Position numbers and translations under genes: made by a program. Below are positions 17,216-26,527 of a DNA stretch of 64,000 nt, in pieces (position 1 is the first letter of the stretch; every line of letters starts with the position of its first letter). The notes under the pieces were generated by a model. The model was given only the letters and a program-made list of their open reading frames with translations, ran no database searches and had not been told where the DNA came from. This DNA is from Adhaeribacter radiodurans (lineage in GTDB: Bacteria > Bacteroidota > Bacteroidia > Cytophagales > Hymenobacteraceae): NCBI RefSeq assembly GCF_014075995.1, contig NZ_CP055153.1, positions 2,108,001-2,172,000 on the forward strand, in the 5' to 3' direction.

Positions 17216-17887
17216 ATGGCATTACAAACTTCTACCTTAACAGTACCTACGTATCGCTTGGCCGGGTGGGCAGCCATTGGAAGTGGACTAATTGGTATTG
17301 CGGCCTTTGGATTTTTGCTATCGGCCGTATTAAAAGGTACTGCAACTCTGCCCCATGACGTAAGTATTATTATCCAATCTCTTTTTATGCTCCCAGTTGT
17401 CTATGCTCTTCACGCACTTGCCCGACGAGAATCTATTGACAAGAGCCGGCTGGCTCTATACCTGGGCCTGGGAGCGCTTTCGTTTATTGTTTTCATCATG
17501 TTAGCCGGATTTATTAAAAGTTTGGGCGACTTACTCTACATGGTTCCACAAGGAATCTTTGGGCTGTGGCTTATATTAATTTGTCGGCTAATGGCGGGCA
17601 AGCTCTCCCGGGCTCTTAGGTGGCTAGGAACGGCCTCTGGATTCGGCCTCATCCTTATCGCTCTATTCCTTCTTGGATATGCCCTTTTTGTTGATCCTAT
17701 TATTCTCCAAGGCGGTCCACCCCCGGAGGGGTATGTTATAAAAATAAACACTGCTAACTTAATTCTCCATCAAATCCTTTGGATTGGTTCTATAATGGGC
17801 CTTCCAACCTATCCACTTTGGAGCATTTTAGTAGGTAACCTATTGTTGCGGGAGAGAAACACATTGGATGAGATATGTTTGAGATAG
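17216..17887 (+). CDS. Polytopic membrane protein, 223 aa
   Basis: A hydrophobic protein with about six or seven predicted helices, starting with LAGWAAIGSGLIGIAAFGFL and including SIIIQSLFMLPVVYALHALA, LYLGLGALSFIVFIMLAGFI, a central GIFGLWLILICRLM and LGTASGFGLILIALFLLGYA. The loop PIILQGGPPPEGYV lies before the last helix. Layout and length recall DUF4386-type membrane proteins of unknown role. It is 54 bp upstream of another membrane-protein gene on the same strand, so the two may share a transcript. Confidence 0.55.
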   Translation: MALQTSTLTVPTYRLAGWAAIGSGLIGIAAFGFLLSAVLKGTATLPHDVSIIIQSLFMLPVVYALHALARRESIDKSRLALYLGLGALSFIVFIMLAGFIKSLGDLLYMVPQGIFGLWLILICRLMAGKLSRALRWLGTASGFGLILIALFLLGYALFVDPIILQGGPPPEGYVIKINTANLILHQILWIGSIMGLPTYPLWSILVGNLLLRERNTLDEICLR

Positions 17888-17941
17888 GCGTTCGACCCAA
17901 ACCTAAAAAAAATATAAAATAAACAGCTACATGTAAATATT

Positions 17942-18994
17942 ATGATAAATAAGATAGTACTTCCTGCCGTTGCTGACCCTTTTCATACTAGCCATGAGGT
18001 GAAAACAAACATTCCAAAATCAGGCTATGTCCGCTATTTCTTCGTGGGGATGGCTTGCCTGTTTCCCCTCCTCGTGATAACCGGTTTCCTGCCCGACTAC
18101 CAGGATTTACTAAGTGGGAAAGTGAAGGTACATTGGTTTGGCCACGTGCACGGAGCCATTATGACCACCTGGTTAGCCGTATTTCTGACACAGGCCATCC
18201 TGGCAGCCAGAGGAAATCTAAAATTTCATCGGAAACTTGGTTTGCTATCTCTTGGACTAGGCATAATAGTTTGGCTTACAATGGGGGTTGTTACCTTTCG
18301 AGCCCTGATCAGCAATAATCCGCCGCTGGCTGACTCCCAATTTGATATTTTGTTTATCCAATTATACGGCCTGATCTTGTTTGGCCTTTTCTTCTCCTGG
18401 GGTATGTGGATGAGGAAAAATGCCACTTCCCACAAGCGCCTGTTGTTGCTGGCAACCCTCATTACCATGCAGGCCGCCATTGACCGCATTCGTTTCTTGC
18501 CGGGGATACACATGGCTCTATTTCCACGTTTCCTTTATTTGGATGCGCTCTTGATCCCCTTGTTCTTCTATGACTGGCTTACCCTCAGGCGTATTCACAA
18601 AACTACCTGGTTGGGTACCTTGTTTATTGTCCTCCTTCAAGTGGGCATTGTCATGGGTTGGGAGTCACCAGCGTGGCATCGGTTCTGGTTTAATAGCATT
18701 TCTCCTTTTGTGGAGCAAGTAGTGGAAGTAAAACTCAACGATGTGCAAGCGGATTTGCTGGTGGGCGACTACGGGGATAAGAATTGGCACATGACCATTA
18801 ACCGCGAAGATAATAAGCTTTACCTAAAATTACCTGAACAGCCAAAATGGGAATTGGGAGCTACTTCGGATACCAAATTGTTTGTGCGAACTATCAACTG
18901 GAAGTTACTTTTTGTCAAAGGGGCAGATGGTCAGGTCACGAAGGTCGTTAATGATCAAATAGCTTTCGTATGGGAAGTAAAACGATTAAAATAA
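17942..18994 (+). CDS. Membrane protein with C-terminal soluble domain, 350 aa
   Basis: Residues about 25-235 hold seven hydrophobic helices, with a conserved-looking HWFGHVHGAIMTTWLAVFLT in the second and RGNLKFHRKLGLLSLGLGII next, a pattern seen in DUF2306-like membrane proteins that carry several His residues. The C-terminal 90 residues form a soluble beta-rich domain (LVGDYGDKNWHMTINREDNK, LGATSDTKLFVRTINWKL, GADGQVTKVV) resembling the DUF3471-type domain found at the end of serine hydrolases, where it binds small ligands. The combination is unusual. The function is unknown; the His-rich helices could bind heme or metal. Confidence 0.55.
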   Translation: MINKIVLPAVADPFHTSHEVKTNIPKSGYVRYFFVGMACLFPLLVITGFLPDYQDLLSGKVKVHWFGHVHGAIMTTWLAVFLTQAILAARGNLKFHRKLGLLSLGLGIIVWLTMGVVTFRALISNNPPLADSQFDILFIQLYGLILFGLFFSWGMWMRKNATSHKRLLLLATLITMQAAIDRIRFLPGIHMALFPRFLYLDALLIPLFFYDWLTLRRIHKTTWLGTLFIVLLQVGIVMGWESPAWHRFWFNSISPFVEQVVEVKLNDVQADLLVGDYGDKNWHMTINREDNKLYLKLPEQPKWELGATSDTKLFVRTINWKLLFVKGADGQVTKVVNDQIAFVWEVKRLK

Positions 18995-19572
18995 TCTTAA
19001 AGAACTAGGCAATATGTCTTAAGCAACTATTGTTTTATCTGTTGTTTCCGGAAAAAGAGTATGCCACGACACGAGCATTTTACTAAGATCCGATTTTAGT
19101 CATTTTACACCATTGAACTTATAGGGCAAATAACTTTTCAGTAGCTAGAAATCATTAATAGAAGCCAGTTTTTACACCAATTAAGCTTCCCTTTTTCCGG
19201 ATTATTGCTGACTAGCTGATTCTTTTACCAGTCGTTACTCTATAGTAAATCAAAGCTCCAAGACTGAATTTTCAAAATTTATTAAACTCGCTCCTTACAT
19301 TCATGTAAAGTTGTTGCCAAGTAACATCGGAAGGCTCAACTTATTAAATGAGTTAAAGAAAGCGATATTTACTTTTTATCCATTCCGTATTTATAGCAAT
19401 GCTACGCAGTTTTTTAAAAATTTATTTTAAAAAGTAGTCTGGTAATTATAAATTGTAGGATTACCTTATTCTATTCATTCAGTTGTTCTAGTTAGGAGAC
19501 AGAGCTTCAACAGATCCATAAGTGTTGATTTACTTTTTGGTCCCCTTGCAGAAGCATCATGATAGGTGTTTG
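18995..19572. other. Intergenic region, no feature seen
   Basis: 578 bp between two convergent genes. AT-rich with stops in all frames; no transposase fragment, RNA gene or strong hairpin was recognised. Confidence 0.3.
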
Positions 19573-20268
19573 TTACCACTTTAAGATGAGAGGAGCTAAA
19601 GGAAAAAAGTCTTTCTTTTGTTTATTTTTACCAAAGTCAAATTCTAAAGTAATCCCATAATCTTTCCCTTTTGAAATCTTCACCATACTATCAGCCAGCA
19701 CTATATTCATTGCCGATGATAAGTTACTGCTAGTAGTAGGAAGTGTTAATAAAACTCCGGTGATTTCTTGGAATCCCCTTATATGTGTTAAGGATTGTTT
19801 TTTTTCTATTGGATATTCTACTGGTGCGAGTGAAAAGAAAGGCATCTCAAATAACATTGGCTCATCAGGAAAGTTTTCATTAGAAGCTATGTTCGCAAAT
19901 TGTTGCTTTGGAAGAAAGTTGGAGTAGTAACGCCAGCTATCCTCGAAAAGTAAAGAGGGGGCAAGGCTTTGGTGTTCATTGGTTCGAAAACACAGACCAA
20001 GGGGAGAATATGGGGTACGAGGATATTGGGATCTTTCAAACAATTTAGATTTAGCAAGAGCACTGCTTTTAATCTCTACTTCGTTAACTACCCATGCTAA
20101 TTCCAAGTAAGCATTCTGAAAGAAGAAACGCCGACAAGCTGTTCCTTGTCCAGGATGCTCGTTAGGAGTACCTTCAATCAGACCAAAATCTTTAAGTGAT
20201 TCTGCTAAAAGAACATGATTCTGGGTAAATAAAAATATATGGTCTAACTCCATAGGAAGCATTTTCAT
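19573..20268 (-). CDS. Glyoxalase-like (VOC-fold) domain protein
   Basis: A 231-residue protein beginning MELDHIFLFTQNHVLLAESL, which is the first strand and helix of a glyoxalase-like (Pfam Glyoxalase_3-type) domain: the His of LDHIF is the usual first metal ligand. Later features include the block GQGTACRRFFFQNAYLELAW (with a Glu at the second ligand position) and LGLCFRT. The start may be ATG 20268 or the in-frame ATG five codons on. Members of this group are poorly characterised and may bind small molecules or act as isomerases. It stands alone on its strand. Confidence 0.65.
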   Translation of the reverse strand: MKMLPMELDHIFLFTQNHVLLAESLKDFGLIEGTPNEHPGQGTACRRFFFQNAYLELAWVVNEVEIKSSALAKSKLFERSQYPRTPYSPLGLCFRTNEHQSLAPSLLFEDSWRYYSNFLPKQQFANIASNENFPDEPMLFEMPFFSLAPVEYPIEKKQSLTHIRGFQEITGVLLTLPTTSSNLSSAMNIVLADSMVKISKGKDYGITLEFDFGKNKQKKDFFPLAPLILKW

Positions 20269-20728
20269 TGAGCCTTATTGTCAATCTAAAGTCACTATAA
20301 TTTTTTAACTTACCTTTCCTTATAGTATAATCATAATTGAGTTAAAGAAAATACAGATTAAAAATAATATAAATTAGAACGCAGGAGAAAAATTTGCTTT
20401 TTACGGCATTATAAAAGCATCTGGAAAGTTTATAAAATTGCAGTATTAAATGGGCAAAATCTGCTATCTCATTATCAAAAATTTAAATTAGTTTATCTCA
20501 CGAAATGACCTAAAAAAGAGAGTGGATAAAGCTTGGAAATGCTAGGTCTTTTTTGCGGCAAATCCCTCTCAAACGAGCATCTCCTAAATCAAAGAATGAT
20601 TTATATTTTGAGATAAGTGAAGGGAGATAAAATTACTAAGGATGGAAAGAAAAAGGTTTTAAAAGACATTCTAAATTAAACAAGTTGGTAGGCTTATTTG
20701 AATCTCCTTAGAAAGCCAAACTAAGGCT
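20269..20728. other. AT-rich intergenic region containing repeat copy C
   Basis: No gene is seen. The second half (about 20493-20640) contains ATCTCACGAAATGACC near its start and ATATTTTGAGATAAG near its end, with AGGTCTTTTTTGC in the middle; it resembles the stretch at 1006-1140 in order of motifs but with low identity. Confidence 0.3.
20493..20640. repeat. Degenerate intergenic repeat, copy C (weak)
   Basis: It shares with copy A the order of TCTC(N)2GAAA(N)GAC, GGTCTTTTTT and a terminal TTTTGAGAT-type inverted match. Identity is low, so this is a tentative relative of the 1006 and 10202 repeats. Confidence 0.25.
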
Positions 20729-21592
20729 TCAAAAAATACTTTTGTAAATGGTATAACCTGATACCAGCATTATAACTATACCCACCAGGCGCATCATTGT
20801 TTTTGGTCTTGCCTTTTTGGCCAGCACGGCTCCTACAGGGGCTGCCAGTATGCCGCCTAGTATCAAAGCCAGCACTATTTTCCAGCTATCAAGGCCGACT
20901 AACAACAAGAAAACGATGGTACTGAAAAAAGCGACAAAAAATTCAGCGGTATTCACGGTGCCAATGGTTTCCTGCGGCGTTTTCCCCTGAAATATTAGGT
21001 TAGAAGTGACGATAGGACCCCAACCCCCACCTCCCACGGCATCCAGCAAGCCGCCCGACAAACCCAGCAGCGAAACCCGTCGGACCCGCTCTTCACCAGA
21101 CCGACTCCGAAAACTCTTTACCAGGATCAGACTACCCATAAGCAGCAGATAACCAGAAATGTAAGGTTTAATGGTATTGCCATCCAGCACTTCTGAAATT
21201 AAATAAGCCCCAATAACCGCACCCAAAACCCCCGGAATCACTAGCTTGAAGAAAAGCGTTCTGTTTACATTCTGCAAAAAAAGGTGCGATAAACCTGAAA
21301 CTCCAGTTGTAAAGACTTCGGCCGTATGCACACTCGCCGAGGCCACCGCGGGGGAGAGGCCAAAGGTTAATAGCAACGTAGAACAGCTCACCCCATAGGC
21401 CATTCCCAGGGTACCATCTATGAGTTGAGCCAGAAAGCCGGCACCCATAATAATGAAAAACTCCTGGTTTAATGAAAAATCAGGTGGACTGGTGGAGTAA
21501 TAAATTATTTTCAGAATCAGCAAAAATAAAAGGCCAATCTTCAGGACTATAATTACGGCGCTGATTTGTTTCAGGGAAAGTCTATGTAACAT
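20729..21592 (-). CDS. Sulfite exporter TauE/SafE-family permease
   Basis: A 287-residue integral membrane protein with about eight helices. The family hallmark GAGFLAQLIDGTLGMAYGVS is present in the first repeat and is mirrored by LSGGLLDAVGGGGWGPIVTS in the second, as expected for the two inverted halves of TauE/SafE permeases. These transport sulfite, sulfoacetate or related anions out of the cell. A polar N-terminus precedes the first helix; the start at 21592 is supported by an in-frame ATG. The next gene upstream, on the same strand but about 230 bp away, is a sulfotransferase, which supports a sulfur-anion role. Confidence 0.85.
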   Translation of the reverse strand: MLHRLSLKQISAVIIVLKIGLLFLLILKIIYYSTSPPDFSLNQEFFIIMGAGFLAQLIDGTLGMAYGVSCSTLLLTFGLSPAVASASVHTAEVFTTGVSGLSHLFLQNVNRTLFFKLVIPGVLGAVIGAYLISEVLDGNTIKPYISGYLLLMGSLILVKSFRSRSGEERVRRVSLLGLSGGLLDAVGGGGWGPIVTSNLIFQGKTPQETIGTVNTAEFFVAFFSTIVFLLLVGLDSWKIVLALILGGILAAPVGAVLAKKARPKTMMRLVGIVIMLVSGYTIYKSIF

Positions 21593-21825
21593 AGTGCTAA
21601 ATCAGCTAAAAGTACATGGTTATTAGCCACGACAGTAGCCGAAGCCTGAGTTCCTTCCCCGAAAAGTCTCCGGGTATTATAGATTCGAGTAAGGATTGGG
21701 AAGTTATCTAGGAAACAGGCTAGATCGCCAACAAATTAAAAGATATTGCTTCAGAATCTCCTGGTGGGCGAAGAACACCTACAAAGGTTTTAAGGAATGC
21801 CTATATACGCAACCTTGCCAAGTTC

Positions 21826-22506
21826 TTAAACCATATGCCCTTCCATGAGTTCCACTAACATTGCCTTAAAATTCTCTTTTTTGTTTAAATGAGGAAATGA
21901 TTCATTGGGCTCGGGTACCCCCAAAAATTTACAAAGCGGTGCCCAACCTTCACTAACATCATACACCAGTAATTTGTCGGCCGGAACATAGGCTTTAACA
22001 TCGGCAATGTGCTTATCAAATATTTTTTCGGCAAAGACTTTGTCCTCAAACTGACCTTGGAGATGAACGCCGAAAATAGTGCCCTTGGCAAATTTAACAC
22101 ACTTAATTACCGACCGAAGGTGAGGATTAAAAAGTAATTTGGACATCATCGCTATTTTCTGGGATATGTTTTGAGGTCCGGCTTGCCAAATGGTGCTATA
22201 GATACTGGTGTACCATTTCTCAAAGGGTCTAATGGTTAAAATTACCTTAGCGTCAGGATACTGTTTCATGTGCTCCTTATACCAGGGATAGCCCGGGAAG
22301 TCTACGGTTGCCTCATAACCATTGTATAATTCCTCCCATTTTGTCATTCCCGTTTCTTTAAGCGTTAACCAATGATGAAGATTTTCGGGATGTACCAGTA
22401 GCTCTTTCATGTGGTAAGTCTTATTATAACCTAATCTCTCCAGAGACTCTTTAAGGGTATTTGTGCCTGTTCGTGGCAATCCGGCTCCAATGATCTTGAT
22501 TGACAT
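21826..22506 (-). CDS. Sulfotransferase-family protein
   Basis: A 226-residue protein with the PAPS 5'-phosphosulfate loop IGAGLPRTGTNTLKESL (residues 6-22) and the downstream motif VILTIRPFEKWYTSIYSTIW, which corresponds to the 3'-phosphate-binding RxxxxWxxS region. These place it in the sulfotransferase family related to eukaryotic-like Sulfotransfer_4 proteins, which move sulfate from PAPS to a hydroxyl or amine. The acceptor is unknown. No signal peptide. It is divergent from an arylsulfotransferase-like lipoprotein gene (22737), with an AT-rich 230-bp region between them. Confidence 0.8.
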   Translation of the reverse strand: MSIKIIGAGLPRTGTNTLKESLERLGYNKTYHMKELLVHPENLHHWLTLKETGMTKWEELYNGYEATVDFPGYPWYKEHMKQYPDAKVILTIRPFEKWYTSIYSTIWQAGPQNISQKIAMMSKLLFNPHLRSVIKCVKFAKGTIFGVHLQGQFEDKVFAEKIFDKHIADVKAYVPADKLLVYDVSEGWAPLCKFLGVPEPNESFPHLNKKENFKAMLVELMEGHMV

Positions 22507-22736
22507 TGCTATAGTTATTTAGTTTAAGGTTGAGAATCATACTTTAAATTTTTATTTTTTTTATAATTAATGAATTTATTCAATTGGTATTAAATAAATT
22601 ATAATACATAAATTATAACATAATAAATATAACGATTTATTATTACTTACGCTTATTAATGAGTATATTTATTATGCTCCCCTCGGATTTCTGTTCCAAA
22701 GTCTTACATCGAGATTTTAAGTCCTATCCTGTTATT

Positions 22737-24311
22737 ATGAAAAAGATCCACTTACTACTCCTGCTTTTAATCTGTTTACTAGTGTCTTCCTGCGGGGCCG
22801 AAAAGAAAGATGCAACCAAAGAAGTAACCAATAAAAAAACAATTGCTGCAAAAGATAGAAATATGTTCGGCCTTGGCATCCCGCGCGGGTTAACGTTAAA
22901 CTCGGAAGGCTTAACCGAAGGTTATGTGATGTTTGCCGTTCCTAATTCTGCCTCCGTTTACCTTATTAACCGAAAGGGCCAGGTAGTACACGAATGGAAA
23001 GGAAATTATAATGTGTTGGGGGCTTACTTAGGTAAAGACGGATCGCTGGTACAAAATGCTGCGGATCCAGATTTCCCGGTGTTTGCTGGTGGTGGAGAAA
23101 ACGGAAGAATACAAAAAATTTCTTGGGACAATAAATTAACCTGGGACTTTGAATACGCGAATGAAGAATCTCACGCCCACCATGATTTCGCAGTAATGCC
23201 TAATGGAAACATATTAGCTATTGCCTGGGAAGCAAAAACCCTTCAGGAAGTTCTGGCTGCGGGCAGAAAACCAAAACTAACTCCCAAAGCTGGCCTTTGG
23301 CCCGATAAAATAGTAGAGATTGAACCACAAGGCAAACATGGTGGTAAAATCGTTTGGGAGTGGCATATCTGGGATCATTTAATTCAGGATTATGATTCTA
23401 AGAAAGCTAACTATGGCAACCCGGCAGACCACCCGGAATTATTAAATTTTAATACAGGAGATTCCATACCTCCCCTCATTTCCCAGGATAGCCTGGATGT
23501 TTTGATAGCCATGGGAAAGGAAAGGAGAAATAATACCCCTGAGAATATGCAATCTGATGTGTATCATGTTAATGCGGTTAAGTATAACCCGGAGTTGAAC
23601 CAGATTGCTTTTAGTTCCCCTAATTTATGTGAAATCTTTATTATAGACCATAGTACTACCACGAAAGAAGCCGCTGGCCACACCGGTGGTCGCTGGGGCA
23701 AAGGAGGCGATTTCCTTTATCGTTGGGGCAATCCACTAAATTATCACCGGGGAGATTCTACGGATCAGAAATTATTTCACCAGCATGATGTTCGCTGGAT
23801 TGAGAAAGGAAAGCCGGGGACAGGTAACCTAACCGTATTTAATAATGATATCCACAACCGCGACAGCCTGAACTATTCTGCAATTTATGAAATAGCTCCG
23901 CCTGTTGATAAAAATGGCAATTACCTTTTAGAAAAAGGAAAGCCTTATGGCCCCGAAAAACCAGTATGGACATACATAGCTCCAGATAGTGTTTCCTTTT
24001 GGGGTAGTTTTATTTCGGGTGCGCACCGAATGAACAACGGAAATACCTTTATCGACGAAGGTCCAAAAGGGCGTTATTTTGAGGTGACTAAAGAAGGTAA
24101 AATCGTTTGGCAATATTTAAATCCATACCGTGGTGAAATCCGGAAGCCAAACGGTGATCCTAATCCTTTAATGCCAATGGTTTTTAGTGGTTTCCGGGGC
24201 ACATTTATTCCGGCAGATCACCCCGCCTTAGTCAATCGTAAATTGGAACCAGTAAATCCCCAACCAACTGCATTTGTTATGCCTTCCCCACCACAAAGTG
24301 TTAAAAAATAA
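22737..24311 (+). CDS. Arylsulfotransferase (ASST)-like lipoprotein
   Basis: The frame opens at 22659, but the ATG at 22737 begins a proper lipoprotein signal (MKKIHLLLLLLICLLVSSCG, lipid Cys19), so this start is preferred (524 residues). The body is a propeller-like domain of the arylsulfotransferase family: EGYVMFAVPNSASVYLINRK, GQVVHEWKG, ESHAHHDFAVMPNGNILAIA, then YHVNAVKYNP, FHQHDVRWIEKG and the end RYFEVTKEGKIVWQY. Several conserved His residues (HAHH, HQHD) fit the ASST active site, which moves sulfate between phenols without PAPS. It would sit in the periplasm or at the outer membrane. A PAPS-type sulfotransferase gene lies divergently beside it. Confidence 0.75.
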   Translation: MKKIHLLLLLLICLLVSSCGAEKKDATKEVTNKKTIAAKDRNMFGLGIPRGLTLNSEGLTEGYVMFAVPNSASVYLINRKGQVVHEWKGNYNVLGAYLGKDGSLVQNAADPDFPVFAGGGENGRIQKISWDNKLTWDFEYANEESHAHHDFAVMPNGNILAIAWEAKTLQEVLAAGRKPKLTPKAGLWPDKIVEIEPQGKHGGKIVWEWHIWDHLIQDYDSKKANYGNPADHPELLNFNTGDSIPPLISQDSLDVLIAMGKERRNNTPENMQSDVYHVNAVKYNPELNQIAFSSPNLCEIFIIDHSTTTKEAAGHTGGRWGKGGDFLYRWGNPLNYHRGDSTDQKLFHQHDVRWIEKGKPGTGNLTVFNNDIHNRDSLNYSAIYEIAPPVDKNGNYLLEKGKPYGPEKPVWTYIAPDSVSFWGSFISGAHRMNNGNTFIDEGPKGRYFEVTKEGKIVWQYLNPYRGEIRKPNGDPNPLMPMVFSGFRGTFIPADHPALVNRKLEPVNPQPTAFVMPSPPQSVKK

Positions 24312-24427
24312 AAGTAACCACGGTCATCAAATTAGTTAATAACATCTTTTGCTTCTTTAAGAGAGAACAAATAATTAGAATAAGGTTAGTTTTTATCATT
24401 GCTAAATAATCTTAAGGGCACCCTATA

Positions 24428-25636
24428 ATGTTCACCAACACGCAAGCTACAACTGTGATAAATAAGCAATTGAAGTTGAAGTTCACTTTACTTTTGGTGA
24501 GTAGTCTGACCATTATGTCGGTTATTACCATTTCGCCGGCCTTACCCCAAATGACCCTCGCATTCTCAGCTGTAAAAAATGCAGCGTTCCTGGTTAAATT
24601 AGTATTAACGCTGCCGGCCTTAATGATTGCCATCTTCTCCCCAATTACCGGCTATCTGATTGACCGCTACGGCAGATTGCGTATTTTGTGGTTTTCACTG
24701 GCGCTATATGCTATTTCCGGTGCAGGCGGCTTTTTCCTGAATAATCTTTATCACCTCCTCTTATCCAGAGCAGCACTTGGTATAGCAGTAGGTATGTCTA
24801 TGCCCATTGTAATTACCCTGATTGCGGACTACTTTGAAGGCCTGGAGCGCCAGAAATTTGTTGGCTTACAAATAGCGTTTATGTCTTTAGGCGGAATTTT
24901 GTTTATTGGGCTAGGCGGAATTTTAACAGACTTCGGCTGGAAATATCCGTTTCTTATTTATTTGTTTGCCCTTCTGGTACTTCCATTGAGTATGATGTAT
25001 TTGCCCGAGCCGGCAGTTGTTGGGAAAAATAATCAGTTTAACCAGCACCTAAAAGCACCCCGCCAAATCTGGCTATTGTGCTTGAATACTATGATTATGT
25101 GGGTACTTTTCTTTTTAATACCGGTGCAAATACCCTTTCACCTGAAAGCCATTGGGATTGAAAAGAATTCGTTGATAGGTGCAGCTATTGCCATCAGCAC
25201 AGCCTTTTCGGCAGCTTCATCTTTTTCCTATTCTAAAATCAAGGAGCACTTTAGTTCCCTTACTATATTTTCTTTGGGATACTTACTTATGGCTGCCGGA
25301 TTTATCTGTATTTCTGTTTCTAACTCCTATCTATTGGTAATTTTAGCCATGATGTTATCAGGTCTGGGCATGGGAATGATGATTCCCAATACTAATATGT
25401 GGGTAATGAAAATTGCTCCGCCGGAAATTAGAGGGAAAGAAATCGGCAAGCTAACCACCTTTTGGTTCTTGGGCCAGTTCTTATCGCCCATTATTATTTA
25501 CCCGGTTTTAACCATGCTTTCCATTTCCTCTACCTTTATGCTGGCCTCAGGATTTCTTTTCCTGCTTTCTATCAGCTTCCTAATTTTTCAATTTAGTATA
25601 ACCGGAAAATCAGTTTCTCCAAAGCCAGTTGGATAA
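24428..25636 (+). CDS. Major facilitator superfamily transporter
   Basis: A 402-residue polytopic protein with about 12 helices. The loop-2/3 signature of MFS carriers is visible as GYLIDRYGRLRILWFSL, and a typical helix-5 stretch IAFMSLGGILFIGLGGIL follows. It resembles drug/proton antiporters of the DHA1 group. Substrate not predictable. It follows the arylsulfotransferase gene by 116 bp on the same strand. Confidence 0.85.
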   Translation: MFTNTQATTVINKQLKLKFTLLLVSSLTIMSVITISPALPQMTLAFSAVKNAAFLVKLVLTLPALMIAIFSPITGYLIDRYGRLRILWFSLALYAISGAGGFFLNNLYHLLLSRAALGIAVGMSMPIVITLIADYFEGLERQKFVGLQIAFMSLGGILFIGLGGILTDFGWKYPFLIYLFALLVLPLSMMYLPEPAVVGKNNQFNQHLKAPRQIWLLCLNTMIMWVLFFLIPVQIPFHLKAIGIEKNSLIGAAIAISTAFSAASSFSYSKIKEHFSSLTIFSLGYLLMAAGFICISVSNSYLLVILAMMLSGLGMGMMIPNTNMWVMKIAPPEIRGKEIGKLTTFWFLGQFLSPIIIYPVLTMLSISSTFMLASGFLFLLSISFLIFQFSITGKSVSPKPVG

Positions 25637-25668
25637 TTCCTTCACATTTTATTTCATTCCTCCATCCT

Positions 25669-26130
25669 ATGAACGTAACATCTGAACTTCACCAAAACAC
25701 CTAGCACCTAAATAGCGCCCGCAATCCTATTTGGATGGATGGCTTACGCATTTTACTGGGGATCTTTCTTTTTGTTAAAGGTATTACCTTTTTAGAATAC
25801 TCCAGCGATGTGTTGTATATATTCAGCTCCGACCAAGAAGTATTATCCTTGAAAAATACCTCCCTGATCACCAGCACTGTTCATATAGTAGGCGGGCTGA
25901 TGATTGCCCTAGGTTGTTTAACGCGCTTTTGGCTTCTCTGTTAGTTACCAATCCTAGTGGCTGCTGTACTGGTCGTGAACCTCCAGGGTGGGATACATGT
26001 AGAAAATACCGAACTTTGGATCTCCCTCCTGATTACGGGACTATTGATTCTTTTGGTGATAGTTGGTCCGGGTCGCTATTCAGTGGACAATAAGTTATTA
26101 CGCCCGAAAATTCTAGAATCGACACCCTAA
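25669..26130 (+). pseudogene. DoxX-like membrane protein gene with two in-frame stops
   Basis: One reading frame from ATG 25669 to TAA 26128 encodes a four-helix DoxX-family protein (DGLRILLGIFLFVKGITFLE, HIVGGLMIALGCLTRFWLLC, LPILVAAVLVVNLQGGI, GPGRYSVDNKLLRP). It is interrupted by TAG at 25702 and TAG at 25942, without any frameshift. The second stop falls where relatives commonly have Gln, suggesting a CAG-to-TAG change. DoxX proteins work in quinone or thiosulfate redox; an intact homologue is present at 33512-33958. Confidence 0.75.
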
Positions 26131-26527
26131 AAAGTCCTTATATTCATTGCTAAAACCAGCAACCCTTTTCCATGCAGAAAATAAAAGCATTGCTAAAACC
26201 ATAATAATTCGTAATAATTTGCCTTTATGCTTCCACAATAAGATGATTTTACCAAATCACCTAAACATTGTTCCATTAACAACCTAGTTCAAGCGTCTGC
26301 TTAACCTTTTTAATTTGAAGAATTTCACCTAGTTAATAATATATAGTATTATTATCCTCTTAGGATATTTAAAATGAAACTCCCTGCCGCAAAGCGGGTA
26401 TCTTATTTAATTTGTGTCGCCACAAGTGGTGGGGAATACCGTTAAATGACTAGCCTTATAACTACTTTTATGTTCAATAGGGCAATTTAACAATGGTGTG
26501 CGTAATAGTGGTTGTGCTTAGGATATT
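26131..26527. other. Intergenic region, no gene seen
   Basis: 397 bp between convergent pseudogenes. The phrase CATTGCTAAAACCA occurs twice (about 26147 and 26190). No other structure was recognised. Confidence 0.3.

Noticed and set aside
22659-22736. 26-residue N-terminal extension of the ASST-like protein
   Set aside because: The downstream ATG 22737 starts a standard lipoprotein signal peptide; the extension would bury it.
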